Positions 1 to 10,592 of a stretch of 64,000 bases of DNA are shown here, piece after piece; the first letter of the stretch is position 1; each line of letters opens with the position of its first letter. The position numbers and the translations under genes are program-made. This DNA comes from Bubalus kerabau (Eukaryota > Chordata > Mammalia > Artiodactyla > Bovidae): the NCBI RefSeq assembly GCF_029407905.1, contig NC_073628.1:51605501-51669500 (forward strand), in the 5' to 3' direction. The notes beneath the pieces are model-generated. The model saw nothing but the letters and a program-made list of their open reading frames with translations. It was not told the origin of the DNA and did no database searches.

Positions 1-1199
1 ACGGTGGAGGACCCTATTTTTTTTTTTTTTTTTTTTTAATTTAGGCTTACTTGTTCAGCCGCGCTGTGGGGAGGGAGGGAGGGATGCTGCAAACAGATAA
101 CACTGGCGTGCGCTCGAAGTGCCTCGGCCACACTGGGTCTGCCCCCGCTCACGGCGCGTGTAACCTCCCTGCCCACACTGCTTGGGCTCTAGGTTGTTCC
201 GCCGGGAACAATCAGAGGCCGGCCCTGGACTGAGCTCCCAGGTCCAAGCCGCTCAGGTTCAGGCACTCGGGTAGTCCTCAGAGGCGCAGACTCGGTTGGG
301 CCTGCGTTTTGTGTTCTTCCCAGGTCGAGCAGCTCAGGCGATGAGGTGCTTGGCGGGCGCCAATGCTGTGACTTATCGCCTCCCCGCCACTCGGTTATCT
401 GGGTGTAAAACCGGCGCACCTTCTCAGGCAGATGTTGACCGTCCAGACCCCCAAGAAGTTTTAGTTAGCAAAGAAGCCTGCTTACAGTTTTATAGATAGT
501 GTCTCTCTGGGGCTGCGATTGCCCCCTTCCGGCTCTGGTTGCCTGTCACCGGAGGGGGAGGTCTGCAGCCGGCTATCTCTATTCAGTCCTTTGTTCTGTG
601 CGCGGGCCTGGCGGTGTCTTAGGTTAGGGCTGGCTTGTCGCGTGGTAGATATCCCACAGTCTGGTTTGCTAGCCCAAATTATTTCGCTCAGATAGCGCTC
701 AGGACATTCGGCCCGATTCTTACTCTAAGGGACACAGCCTGTGCCGCACTTCCCTGCCCAGCCCCCGCTTGCTAATGCCGTGTGCAGGCGTCTGCGCTGC
801 TTCTCCGCTGGGGGAGTTCCCGTAGGGCTCACAATCCGCGATTTTTAATTGTTTATTTTTTTTTCCCCCTCCCTTTTATGTTGCCCTCTGTGCTTCCAAA
901 GCTCGGCACAGATTCGGCAGTGAGAGGGTTTCCTGGTGTTTGGAAACTTCTCTCTTTTTAAGACTCCCTTCCCGGGACGGAACTCCGTCCCTCCCTCTTT
1001 TGTCTCTTTTTTTGTCTTTTATATTTTTTCCTACCTCCTTTCGAAGAGTTGGGCTGCTTTTCTGGGTGCCTGATGTCCTCTGCCGGCATTCGGAAGTTGT
1101 TTTGTGGAATTTACTCGATGTTTAAATGCTCTTTTGATGAATTTGTGGGGGAGAAAGTGTTCTCCCCGTCCTACTCCTCCGCCATCTTGGCTCCTCCCC
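1..1199 (-). mobile_element. L1 LINE, 5'UTR only, running off the left window edge
   Basis: This stretch matches 17326-18516, the 5'UTR of the full-length L1 further right, almost base for base over 1.2 kb. The L1 sense strand is minus, so the element starts near 1199 and continues leftwards out of the window. Its first bases carry GCCAAGATGGC (reverse complement at 1181-1191), the YY1-type motif typical of mammalian L1 5' ends. The right flank is a BovB fragment, so this L1 inserted into an older BovB. Short open frames here are not genes. The target-site duplication cannot be checked because the 3' end is missing. Confidence 0.9.
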
Positions 1200-1563
1200 C
1201 AATTGATGCTTTTAAACTGTGGTGTCGGAGAAGACTCTTGTGAGTCCCTTGGACTGCAAGGAGATCCAACCAGTCCATCCTAAAGGATATTAATCCTGAA
1301 TATTCATTGGAAGGACTGATGCTGAAGCTGAAACTCCAATACTTTGGCCACCTGATGCGAAGAGCTGACTCATTTGAAAAGACCCTGATGCTGGGAAAGA
1401 TTGAAGGCGGGAGGACAAGGGGATGACGAAGGATGAGATGGTTGGATGGCATAACTGACTAGATGGACATGAGTTTGAGTAAACTCATGGAGGTGGTGAT
1501 AGACAGGGAAGCCTGGCATGCTGCAGTCCATGGTTCACAAAGAGTCAGACACAATTGAACTGA
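1200..1563 (+). mobile_element. BovB (RTE) LINE, 3'-end fragment
   Basis: The sequence matches the terminal part of BovB copies elsewhere in the window (28050-28425, 44125-44500), from the GAACTGTGGTGT-like segment to the GAGTCAGACACAATTGAACTGAA end. It is coding-derived but degraded. Its left edge is the insertion point of the L1 at 1-1199. Confidence 0.85.
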
Positions 1564-1820
1564 AGCCCCCTCAGATTTCCTCTCTCCTTCTTCTCCCCTT
1601 CCTCCATTTTCTTCGTCTTCTTTTCATTATATCACTCAACAAACGTTTACTGAGCATCCTCTTTTTGTTGAGAACTTAGCTTCCAGGTGGGTGGACAATG
1701 GATTGTTTCAACTTTAATAACCCCGCACCAGTAGTCACTTGCATTTAGAAAGGTAAATATCAACTGTTTATCTTGTGATTACCAAGGCATGGGGTAAATC
1801 ATGGAAACTAGACCTAAGAT

Positions 1821-2098
1821 CGGAGAAGGCAATGGCACCCCACTCCAGTACTCTTGCCTGGAAAATCCCATGGATGGAGGAGCCTGGTAGGCTGTAGTCC
1901 ATGGGGTCGCTAAGAGTCGGACATGACTGAGCGACATCCTTTTCACTTTTCACTTTCATGCATTGGAGAAGGAAATGGCAACCCACTCCAGTGTTCTTGC
2001 CTGGAGAATCCCGGGGCGGGGGAGCCTGGTGGGCTTCCATCTGTGGGGTTGCACAGAGTTGGACATGACTGAAGTGACTTAGCAGCAGCAGCAGCAGC
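1821..2098 (+). mobile_element. Bov-A2 SINE (dimeric)
   Basis: It starts CGGAGAAGGCAATGGCACC, has two BovA monomers and ends in an (AGC)n tail. It is flanked by the 11-bp direct repeat AGACCTAAGAT (1810-1820 and 2099-2109), so it is a complete insertion. Confidence 0.93.
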
Positions 2099-2412
2099 AG
2101 ACCTAAGATGATATTGCTAACCAACTGCTTCATGAACAAACACAGACCAAAGTTTCATGCAAGTTTTCATTACTTTTGTTTTGCTTTGTGACTCAGATTC
2201 AGCTGTAAATTGTTTGTCCTTATAGGGTGAGGATGGGACTCAGATAGTTCAAAAGGAGATAATTTAAATGAGCCTTTTACAATGTGATTATCTTGATAAC
2301 TCATGAGTAATATATGGTTCCTCTGCAAGGCTCTGGGCCAGTCGCAGGGGATTCACAGATATGGGGCCTGACCAGAGGGAGTGCACACATTTGTTGCTAG
2401 TATACATACAAA

Positions 2413-2622
2413 CTAACTCTTGCATGGTGGCTCAGATGGTAAAGAATCTTCCTGAAACATGGGAGACTTAGGTTCAATCCCTGGGTTGGAAAGATCCCCT
2501 GGAGAAGGGCATGATAATCTACTTTGATGTTCTTGCCTGGAGAATTCCATAGACAAAGGAGCCTGGTGGACTACAGTCCATGGGGTTGCAAAGAGTCGGA
2601 CATGACTGAGCAACTAACATTT
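2413..2622 (+). mobile_element. Bov-tA SINE
   Basis: A tRNA-derived head (GTGGCTCAGATGGTAAAGAA and GGTTCAATCCC) is joined to a BovA body ending GGACATGACTGAGCAAC. It abuts the next SINE head to tail. Confidence 0.88.
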
Positions 2623-2623
2623 A

Positions 2624-2845
2624 GGGGTTTCCCAGGTAGCACTAGCAGTAAAGAACCCGCCTGCCAATGCAGGAGACATAAGAGACATGGATTTGATCCC
2701 AGAGTCAGGAAGATCCCTTGGAGGAGGGCATGGCAACCCACTCCAGTATTCTTGCCTGGAGAATTCCCATGGACAGAGGAACCTAGTGGGCTACAGTCCA
2801 TTGGATTGCACAGAGTCGGACACAACTGAAGCGACTTAGCATGCA
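2624..2845 (+). mobile_element. Bov-tA SINE
   Basis: A tRNA-derived head (GTTTCCCAGGTAGC) is followed by a BovA body ending CACAACTGAAGCGACTTAGC. It is the second of two tandem copies in the same orientation. Confidence 0.88.
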
Positions 2846-2879
2846 CACATATGTACAAATAAACAATTATTGACTGACC

Positions 2880-3015
2880 TCAAGGTGAGGCACTTTCCCA
2901 GATATTTTATTTCATTTAATCCTCACAACAGTTTGAAAACTGGGTTGACTAATCCACTTTACAAATAAGGAAACTAAAGTTCTGTGAAGGTTAAGTAGCT
3001 TGTCAAAAGCTAAGT
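2880..3015 (-). repeat. MIR SINE, diverged
   Basis: It has the antisense MIR core pattern: ATTTCATTTAATCCTCACAAC, then an ACAAATAAGGAAACTAAAG-like segment, then GGTTAAGTAGCTTG. It is old and diverged, with approximate edges. Confidence 0.7.
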
Positions 3016-3030
3016 GAAAACCAGGCATTG

Positions 3031-3141
3031 GTCTGGAGTGGGTAGCCATTCCCTTTTCCAGGGGATCTTTCCTATCTAGGGACCAAACCCAGGTCTCCTG
3101 ATTTGCAGGCAGATTCATTACCATCTGAGCTACCAGGGAAG
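3031..3141 (-). mobile_element. Bov-tA SINE fragment
   Basis: This is a reverse-complement Bov-tA head: CCAGGGGATCTTTCC, AACCCAGGTCTCC, and a GAGCTACCAGGGAAGC end. The BovA tail is absent. Confidence 0.8.
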
Positions 3142-3267
3142 CTGTCACTTTTCAAAGGTCAGTGAGGTAAGGTAGCTTATCAAAGGTTGAGTGGAAACAA
3201 GTCATTAGGGTTGAGATTTGAAACTAAGCCTCTCTGAGTCTCTCCAGTTCCCACTAGATCTCACTTG

Positions 3268-3440
3268 CCTGCAGATTAGAATTGCCTGAGAAGCTTAAGG
3301 AATATATTTGTACACCAATAATAGATTGCAGGTATTCTAATTTCATTGGTTTGGAATGAGGTCTGAGCAGTGAGGGTTTACAAAGCTCCCTGGTAACTCC
3401 ACAAGAAGCCAAGGCTGAGGCCCACAGCAACTCTAGTGTG
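3268..3440 (+). repeat. MER5A-like hAT-Charlie DNA transposon fossil
   Basis: The sequence CTGCAGATTAGAATTGCCTGAGAAGC with a later AAAGCTCCCTGGTAACTC segment resembles the internal part of MER5A. The terminal inverted repeats are poor, so the family name rests on the core. Confidence 0.55.
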
Positions 3441-3725
3441 CTCAAGCATAACCCTTGGGAAGGAGATACAAAATTTGAGGAGAAAAACCATCAAACTAGG
3501 ATGGAAGGCTATAATATAGGCTGAAATGAAAATCTGTCGTGGTGAACCTGCAAAAAGTCAAGGTATGAGTTTAACAGGAACATTTCTATTCAATGGGTAA
3601 TTCTCCCCAGCAGTAACTTTAATCAAAATATACAAAGAATCTGTTTGTATTTCTTCAGGTAAATTGTCTGGAACAGAGATCACATAATTAAATTTTTTTT
3701 TTCTATTTCTTTTTATTTGTTTCAG

Positions 3726-3832
3726 GAGAAATAAAAACCTACAGATGGAATGTCCCTAAAAGGTCTGGTCCAGGGCCATCTGACCCAAATTGTATTCCAT
3801 GGCTTTACTATTCAACAGTAAACTTTGTGAAG
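3726..3832 (+). CDS. HEPHL1: HEPHL1 coding exon, start of the last cupredoxin domain
   Basis: This internal exon has acceptor TTTGTTTCAG and donor AAG|GTAAGG. It enters in the last two bases of a codon and leaves in phase 0. The peptide starts EIKTYRWNVPKRSGPGPSDP and continues NCIPWLYYSTVNFVK. It matches the segment of ceruloplasmin, hephaestin and HEPHL1 that precedes the (D)xYSGLVGPL motif, which is supplied by the next exon. The 3.2 kb intron downstream holds SINEs, an L2 duplication and an old L1. The exons for the first three quarters of the protein lie left of the window. Confidence 0.9.
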
Positions 3833-4047
3833 GTAAGGTGGAAAGAGCTGCCAAAATGCTCAAAGTGATATGGTTTTCAGTTGACTGTTCAAGTTATCAC
3901 AATTACAGTGGGTATATATGAAAAGGTATATTGGTTTCAAGCAGGGGTCTCAAACTATGGCCATGCCCATTTGTTTGCATTATTGATAATGAAGTTGAGT
4001 ATCTGTGATGGAAATGGTATGATTCACAAAGTAAAAAATTTTTGCTT

Positions 4048-4238
4048 TGTGAAGTGAAGTGAAGTGAAAGTTGCTCAGTCGTGCCTGACTCTTTGCGACC
4101 CCATGGACTATACAGTCTGTGGAATTCTCCAGGCCAGAAACTGGAGTGGTTAGCCTTTCCCTTCTCCAGGGGATCGTCTCAACCCAGATCTCCCTCATTG
4201 CAGGCGGATTCTTTACCATTTGAGTCACAAAGGGAGCC
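4048..4238 (-). mobile_element. Bov-tA SINE
   Basis: Read on the minus strand it has a head ending in TTTGAGTCACAAAGGGAGCC (plus strand) and a tail with (GAAGT)n before GCTCAGTCGTGCCTGACTC. It lies in a HEPHL1 intron. Confidence 0.85.
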
Positions 4239-4764
4239 ACTTGCTATATGGCACTTTACAAAAACAAAGTTTGCTGCCCCTTGATCTAAAGTGTAGGGGA
4301 AAAAAAATGAGATCTCAAATTACTAAATTTAGAACTTCTAAGGAAGTTTGAAGCAAGAGAAGATATGTAAATTAGATAACCAAAAAATAAATATATATTT
4401 TAATTTTTAACATGGTTTATGATGTTACCCAGTTTTAAAATCCTTACCAGTACCATCAGGGCTCAGGAAAGAAAACACACTCCATAAAAACTTAGTAACT
4501 GAAATCACAAACTATTTGAATGATAAATAGGCTAACTTTACTTAGAAATTAAAGGCAAGGATTCAATATTGAACTTGAGTCAGATATGTATGTATAAAAC
4601 ATCTAGTCTTGAATTATATATCATAATTGAAGTCCAAACTAAGGTCATATCTGATATAATTAGTATCTTTGAGGTGTACTGGACAGCACAAGAGTTCAGG
4701 GGAAACATACCAGACACTTGAAAAGAAAAAAACAAAAACCAAAGTAGAATCATGGGAAGTCCAC

Positions 4765-4894
4765 TTTTTTAGCTGATTGCTTTGTGCATCCCAACAAATA
4801 TTTATTGAGCCTTTGTGATGTGCAAATGACCTCACCAAGGACTATGAGGGCTGAAAATATTCTTGTCTTGAAGGAATTTATCATCTTTGGGGGA
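4765..4894 (-). repeat. L2-derived segment, left copy of a local duplication
   Basis: It contains CAACAAATATTTATTGAGCC, the antisense L2 3'-end pattern. About 130 bp are repeated at 5552-5680 with roughly three substitutions and one 1-bp indel, far less divergence than two independent L2 copies would show. Confidence 0.75.
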
Positions 4895-5120
4895 ACTAAT
4901 ACATGTGCACATCCATAATTATATCACAATTCTGAATCTGGTGACTTTTGTAGGACATGTTCGATCCCTGGTCCAAGAGATAATATCCCACAGGCTGAAG
5001 GGTGGGGCCAAAAAACAAAATGATCTTACACTAGAAGGATGGTGGATAGAATGAAGAAAAAGTCACAGAACAGACTCTGTGAAGCAGAAAAAATGTAAGA
5101 TTTGATAGCAAATGAGATGG

Positions 5121-5252
5121 GATGACCCCTGGCGGAGGAAATGGTGACCCACTCCAGCATTCTTGCCTGGAAAATTCCATGGACAGAGGAGCCTGGTGGC
5201 TACAGTCCATAAGGCTGCAAAGAGTCCAGCATCATTTAGCAACTGAGTACAC
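5121..5252 (+). mobile_element. Partial Bov-tA/BovA SINE
   Basis: The BovA body (GACCCACTCCAGCATTCTTG to GAGTCCAGCATCATTTAGC) is followed by a short (CA)n run. The tRNA-derived head is missing. Confidence 0.75.
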
Positions 5253-5551
5253 ACACACACACAACATGGGACAAAGTGAGGAAAATGAGGAATTAAACAC
5301 TGATAATCAAGTTTTCTGACTTAAGTGACAGGGAATATCATAGTGCTACTAACAGAAATAGAGAATTCAGGAGAAGGAAATGGTTTGAGGGAAATACTAA
5401 AATTCACCTTAGAAAGGCTTATGAGCAGATTGAATTGTTGCAGGAGGCATCTAGCTGGAATATTTAAATAGGCAGATGGAAATGTGGGAGTTCAAAAGAA
5501 AGCTCAGGGCTGAATAACTCAATATGAAAATCATTCATGGGCTCATATCAG

Positions 5552-5680
5552 TTTTTTGCTGATTGCTTTGTGCATCCCAACAAATATTTATTGAGCCGTT
5601 GTGATGTGCAAATGACCCCACCAAGTACTATGAGGGCTGAAAATATTCTTGTCTTGAAGGAATTTATCATCTTTGGGGGA
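5552..5680 (-). repeat. L2-derived segment, right copy of a local duplication
   Basis: It is a near-identical copy of 4765-4894. Similarity ends abruptly at both sides, at a T6 run on the left and after GGGGGA on the right. The old L1 fragment begins shortly downstream. Confidence 0.75.
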
Positions 5681-5699
5681 TAGAAAATGGAATATAAGC

Positions 5700-6690
5700 A
5701 TTTGTATATAGTTATAAATACAATCCCACTTGAGTATCACCTCACACTGGACAGAATGGCCATCTTCAAAAAGTCTACAAATAATAAATGCTGGAGAGGA
5801 TGTGGAGAAAAGGAAACCCTCCTACATTGTTGGTGGGAATTTAAATTGGTACAGCCACTTTGGAAAATAGGATGGAGGTTTCTTAAAAAACTAAAAACAG
5901 AGTTAGCATATGATCCAGCAATCCTATTTCTGGGCATATAACCCAGAGAAAACCATAATTCAAAAAGATATGTGCAATGTTCATAGCAGCACTATTTACA
6001 ATAAACAAAACAGGGAAGCAACCTAAATGTCCAGTGACAAATGAATGGGTAAAGAACATGTTGTGTGTATATACACACACACACGCACACACTCAATGTC
6101 TGAATATTACTCAGCCATTAAAAAATGAAATAATACCATTTGCAGCAAAATAGATGGAACTAGAGATGATTACACTAAGCCAGTCAGACAAAGACAAATA
6201 TTGTATGAAATCACTTATATGTGGAATCTAAAAAAATGATACAAATGAACTTACTTACAAAACAGAAATATGCTTACAGACATAGAAAACAAATTTATGG
6301 TTACCAAAGAAGAAAACAAGGGGTGGGGGATAAATTAGGAGTTTGGGATTAATAGATACACACAGCATACAAAATTGGAGAAGGAATTGGCAACCCACTC
6401 CATTATTCTTGTCTAGAAAATCCCATGGACAGAGGAAGTTGGCCGACTACAGTCCATGGGGTCACAGAGTCGGACACGACTGAGCATACACCACCACCAC
6501 ATACAAAATAGATAAACAACAGGACTTACTATATAGCACAGGGAACTATATTTAATATCTTGTAGTAACTGATAATGGGAAAGAATCTGTAAAATAATAT
6601 ATATATATATATGCATAACTGAATCACTTTGTTGTACATCTGAAACCAATACAACATTGTAAATCCACTATACTTCAATTAAAAAACATA
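5700..6690 (+). mobile_element. Old L1 LINE, 3' end, interrupted by a SINE
   Basis: The sense strand encodes the ORF2 C-terminal zinc-knuckle region (NNKCWRGCGEKETLLHCWW) in an open run at 5687-5941. A 3'UTR follows and ends near ATACTTCAATTAAAAAACA. A BovA SINE (6376-6499) splits it. It is more diverged than the L1 at 10141-18516. Confidence 0.85.
6376..6499 (+). mobile_element. BovA monomer SINE inserted in old L1
   Basis: It runs from TGGAGAAGGAATTGGCAACC to CGGACACGACTGAGC with a short (CAC)n-like end. It is flanked by the 10-bp duplication CATACAAAAT at 6366-6375 and 6500-6509. Confidence 0.88.
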
Positions 6691-6724
6691 GTCTCACTTG
6701 AAAAACACACAGGAAAATAGAAAT

Positions 6725-6850
6725 AAGCATTCATTTATTCAACAAATATTTATTGCACACCTTCTATGTAGTAGACAGCCGGGCTCTGGACACTCAACAA
6801 TGAGTAAAGAACACAGCCTCAGCCCTCATAAAGCTCACTCTCAGCAAATT
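6725..6850 (-). repeat. L2 LINE fragment
   Basis: ATTCATTTATTCAACAAATA followed by TTTATTGCACACCTTCTATG is the antisense L2 3'-end signature. It is old and diverged. Confidence 0.65.
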
Positions 6851-7021
6851 TTTAGAAATAAGCTTAAATTTTAGCAAAGATCGCCCTGATTCTTCAGGGT
6901 TTCTTAGTATTTATTTCATGGTCAATTGTCTTTTAGTCCTTTTGCAATGACTCTTACAAGCAACTAATCTGTGTTATTAAATTATTTAAAGCTGTTCTAA
7001 TTCAGTTTATTTTTGTTTCAG

Positions 7022-7244
7022 GATACATACAGTGGTTTGGTGGGTCCTCTGATTACATGCAGAGAAGGAGTGTTGAATGAAAAGGGAAGAAGAAGCGACA
7101 TTGATTATGAATTTGCTCTCTTGTTTTTGGTATTTAATGAGAATGAATCCTGGTATCTGGATGACAATATTAAGAAGTATCTTAATAAAGATCCACGAGA
7201 TTTTAAGCCCTCTGATGATTTTGAGGAGAGCAACAAAATGCATG
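7022..7244 (+). CDS. HEPHL1: HEPHL1 coding exon, cupredoxin domain with YSGLVGPL motif
   Basis: The exon has acceptor TTTTTGTTTCAG and donor CATG|GTATAT. It starts in phase 0 and leaves one base for the next codon. It encodes DTYSGLVGPLITCREGVLNE and later FNENESWYLDDN and ESNKMH. DxYSGLVGPL and NESWYLDDN are hallmarks of the even-numbered domains of ceruloplasmin-family ferroxidases. NES is a potential N-glycosylation sequon, conserved in the family as I know it. The exon joins the previous one without frame loss and the next one at KMHA|INGKIYGNL. The family is certain. HEPHL1 rather than HEPH rests mainly on synteny with PANX1. Confidence 0.95.
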
Positions 7245-8544
7245 GTATATCAGAGGTTTAAAAAGGAGACCCTTGTTGAGATAAGTCCATAGAAATCTGT
7301 GGAAGGTCCCAGCCTCCTTCTCTGAGCCCTTCTCCGTTCCCACGGGCACCTTGACAGAAGAAAGTCCTCCAAAGCTTTCCTTCAGAGGGAACCAGCCAAA
7401 CCACTGACTGGCTGCCAGCAAGGTCCAGTGAAGTTCTGGACTGTCTGTTTAGGCAGCTGTGTCTCTGAATGCTGGGGTCCCTAAACTATAAGACTGTAAA
7501 GTAATTCCTAGGAAATGAATGATCACTTACTGGTATATTTCTATAAGAATACAGGATAACCTGTACTTGATCAAATTTAAGGGCCTGGTTTAACTGTCTC
7601 TGGAACATGAAACACTGTCACCAAATTTCTGTTTTAATGTGTCTGTTATTTAATTCTTTGAAATTTAAGGTACTTCTTGTTTTTTAAGTGGAAGTAATGT
7701 GTTCTAATTGACATATCTACACTCTACCACCAAGATCTACTTTTGACCAACAGTGTGCAAAAAGATAGGTCCTGCCCAAGATAAGAAAGCTAGTTAATTG
7801 CTAACATTGATTAGAATATAGCAACCCCATTTCTGATTCAGCTACTCTCTCCCCTACAATTTTGCCTCCCTCTATGCAAAGTTTCTTAGGCTCTCTCCTT
7901 TTAGTGAATGTAACTCATTTCATTGTGTCATGACGCACAGAATAAAAAGTTCGTAGAAAACAGAGGAATGAAAGTCCCTATCTACCATGTCAGCCTAGCT
8001 TGAGCTTGCTTTAGTCATTGTTAGATCATGGGCTCAGGCCTGTGGGAACCTTTCCTTCTCTTGGAACCTTTCCTTCTCTTGGAGATTTAGCCAAGTTTAG
8101 CAACTTGCCCCAAGCTAGTTCTCAGAAAATGAAATATTAATTGAGCCTTTTAATTGGTTCAATTTTGATTTATATAAACTTGATTCTCCATGCTTGTGTT
8201 CACTCAGCTGTAGAATGGTGTAAATCTGGTGACCCCACACATGAGTCTGTAATCCACTCCATAAAAAGAATAAACAACCAACCAACAAACATGTACTGCT
8301 ACCCAAGAGAGAGCTTTTAAAAACAAACTTATATTTCTCTTTTCTGGCTCTCTTTTATAAAGATTTCTTACTAATCTGAATTTTGGGTCTAAGATGGTGG
8401 GGACATTGGTAAGTGTGAGTGGGATGGTTACATGTTTATCAGGCAAATGAAAATAGTGGTGACATAAAGATCTTCTTGAATTGTTTCTAAAACCAGATTA
8501 AGTAATCATCACTAATGAGAGGCTGTTTTCTTTTACCTTCTTAG
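7245..8544 (+). other. HEPHL1: HEPHL1 intron, mostly unique sequence
   Basis: This 1.3 kb intron has canonical GT and AG ends. Apart from the short direct repeat GGAACCTTTCCTTCTCTT, present twice between 8045 and 8080, I see no mobile element, RNA gene or conserved open frame. Confidence 0.7.
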
Positions 8545-8684
8545 CTATTAATGGGAAGATTTATGGGAACCTTCATGGACTTGTCATGAATGAAGATACA
8601 ATGACCAACTGGTACCTGTTAGGAGTAGGAGATGAAGTGGACATACACACCATTCATTATCATGCTGAGAGCTTTCTTTTCAAG
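8545..8684 (+). CDS. HEPHL1: HEPHL1 coding exon with HTIHYH copper-ligand motif
   Basis: The exon has acceptor CTTCTTAG and donor AAG|GTTCGT. It completes an Ala codon begun in the previous exon and ends in phase 0. It encodes INGKIYGNLHGLVMNEDTMT, then NWYLLGVGDEVDIHTIHYHAESFLFK. By homology to ceruloplasmin domain 6, the first His of HTIHYH binds the type-1 copper and the His-Tyr-His pair belongs to the trinuclear cluster. All three are present, so this half of the active site looks functional. The donor GTTCGT is weaker than consensus, and a nearby GTGTAAGA at 8689 could be an alternative. Confidence 0.93.
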
Positions 8685-8934
8685 GTTCGTGTAAGAGAAC
8701 TGCTTTGGGGAAGACATTGAATTAACAGATTCGATATATTTCCATTGTTAAATTAGAGTTATTTGACAATAAGGCTTTCGCAAGCTACAAGGGGTGGTAG
8801 TGAATGCTAGAGAATGGAACAGAGAAATATGATTATGTCCTTCCCCTGACAAATATTTCTTAATATGTTTTTTTTTTTTTGTGCTTTAAAAAGAAAAAAA
8901 ACTCTCTGAGCTTCAAATGAGAGTTTTCTTATCA

Positions 8935-9005
8935 GTTGCTGCTGCTGCTGCTAAGTCGCTTCATTTGTGTCCGACTCTGTGCGACCCCATAAATGGCAGC
9001 CCACA
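8935..9005 (-). mobile_element. Truncated BovA SINE
   Basis: GCTGCTGCTGCTAAGTCGCT followed by GTGTCCGACTCTGTGCGACC is the start of a minus-strand Bov-A2. It stops after CCCATAAATGGCAGCCCACA, so only about 70 bp remain. Confidence 0.8.
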
Positions 9006-9284
9006 TGGGAATAATTCCAACCACTCTGGAGTATGCTATTAATATCGCAAATGAAGGCATCCATAGTATTTTGTCCCTTTTCCTTTTTTCCTTTTCTCTT
9101 TTTTCTTTCCCTTTTCCTCTCCTGTTTCTTTTCTAGCCAACAGAATAGCTCTCTCTAGTAAATGAGATATTTCAAGCTTTGTCTTGGGTCCGAAATGTTA
9201 CCTTGACTTTTGCCCTAGTGGACTGGGCTCTACCACGTATGGCTTCCTGCCTTTCAAGCATCAAGCTGTGCTATCTGAGTGGTG

Positions 9285-9385
9285 AATCACCTGTGGAGCA
9301 GTTTAAGAAACAGATTGCCAGGCTCCACTCCAGACCTGATGAATCAGAATCCCTGGGATAAGGTCCAAATGTCTGTCATTTCAGG
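9285..9385 (+). repeat. MER5A-like DNA transposon fragment
   Basis: GAATCACCTGTGGAGCAGTT and GATGAATCAGAATCCCTGGG match the MER5A core pattern. It is short and diverged. The surrounding 9010-9760 holds no other feature I can name. Confidence 0.45.
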
Positions 9386-9761
9386 TGCTGTGCAGTCTAC
9401 AAGGAAGTAGATAGAAATAACTAATCATGTCTAATCTGCAAGGAAAACCTGCAATGCTCCTTTTCCAGTCACACAGAAATAAATAGTAATTAATGAAACA
9501 TCTAATATCCTCTCCCCTCAGTATATTTATTCAGCACAGTTTAAGATAGAAAGTATTAACCTAACAGTGATTATATTAAGTTTCATGTATTAAATGCCTA
9601 TGATGCTTTTCAGAATTTGGCTGTTTTAATCCACATTTAAAAAATTATATTAAAATATATAAAATTTATAAAAACAAAATTATGTTATATACATATACAA
9701 TTATTATATACATGAATATTTCAAACTAAGGTATAATTTACACTGAGTAGAATGTACCTTG

Positions 9762-9973
9762 GGGCTTCCCTGGTGCCTCAGCAGTAAAGAACCCAGCTGC
9801 CAATGCAGGAGACATGGGTTTGACCCCTGGGTGGGGAAGATACCCTGGAGAAAGAAATGGTAACCATCTACAATCTTCTTGCCTGGGAAATCCCATGGAC
9901 AGAGGAGCCTGGCTGGCTACAGTCCATGGGGTTGCAAAGAGCTGAACATAACTTAGTGACTAAATGACAACAA
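9762..9973 (+). mobile_element. Bov-tA SINE
   Basis: The head GGGGCTTCCCTGGTGCCTCA with GGTTTGACCCC is followed by a BovA body and a short ACAACAACAA tail. Confidence 0.88.
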
Positions 9974-10592
9974 CAAAATTCACCCTGTTTAGCATACACT
10001 TCTGTTGTGATAAGCACATACAGTGGTGTAACCAAGCCTAATCAAAATATAGAACACCTCCATCAACCCTTAAAATGTCCCCTTTGCACCTTCTAGAGTC
10101 AGCTCCTTTCCCATGTTTAACCCCTGGCAACCACTGATTTTTTTTTTTTTTCATGTTTTTTTTTTAAATTTTATTTTATTTTTAAACTTTACATAACTGT
10201 ATTAGATTTGCCAAATTTCAAAATTAATCCGCCACAGGTATACATGTGTTCCCCATCCTGAACCCTCCTCCCTCCTCCCTCCCCATTCCATCCCTCTGGG
10301 TCGTCCCAGTGCACCAGCCCCAAGCATCCAGTATCGTGAATCGAACCTGGACTGGCAACTCATTTCATACATGATATTTTACATGTTTCAATGCCATTCT
10401 CCCCAATCTTCCCACCCTCTCCCTCTCCCACAGAGTCCATAAGACTGTTCTATACATCAGTGTCTCTTTTGCTGTCTCGTACACAGGGTTATTGTTACCA
10501 TCTTTCTAAATTCCATATATATGCGTTAGTATACTGTATTGGTGTTTTTCTTTCTGGCTTACTTCACTCTGTATAATAGGCTCCAGTTTCAT

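Noticed and set aside
51..499. Open frames 51-233 and 296-499, repeated at 17368-17550 and 17626-17817
   Set aside because: They are in the antisense strand of L1 5'UTR copies. Their conservation reflects L1 copying, not selection on a protein.
2413..2500. tRNA-like A and B boxes (GGTTCGATCCC-type) at many sites
   Set aside because: These are the tRNA-derived heads of Bov-tA and CHR SINEs. None keeps a complete cloverleaf with anticodon arm and acceptor stem, so no tRNA genes are called.
1..3725. Possible further HEPHL1 exons upstream of 3726
   Set aside because: I looked for the preceding ferroxidase segment with conserved motifs and splice sites and saw none. The interval is L1, BovB, SINEs, MIR and MER5-like sequence.
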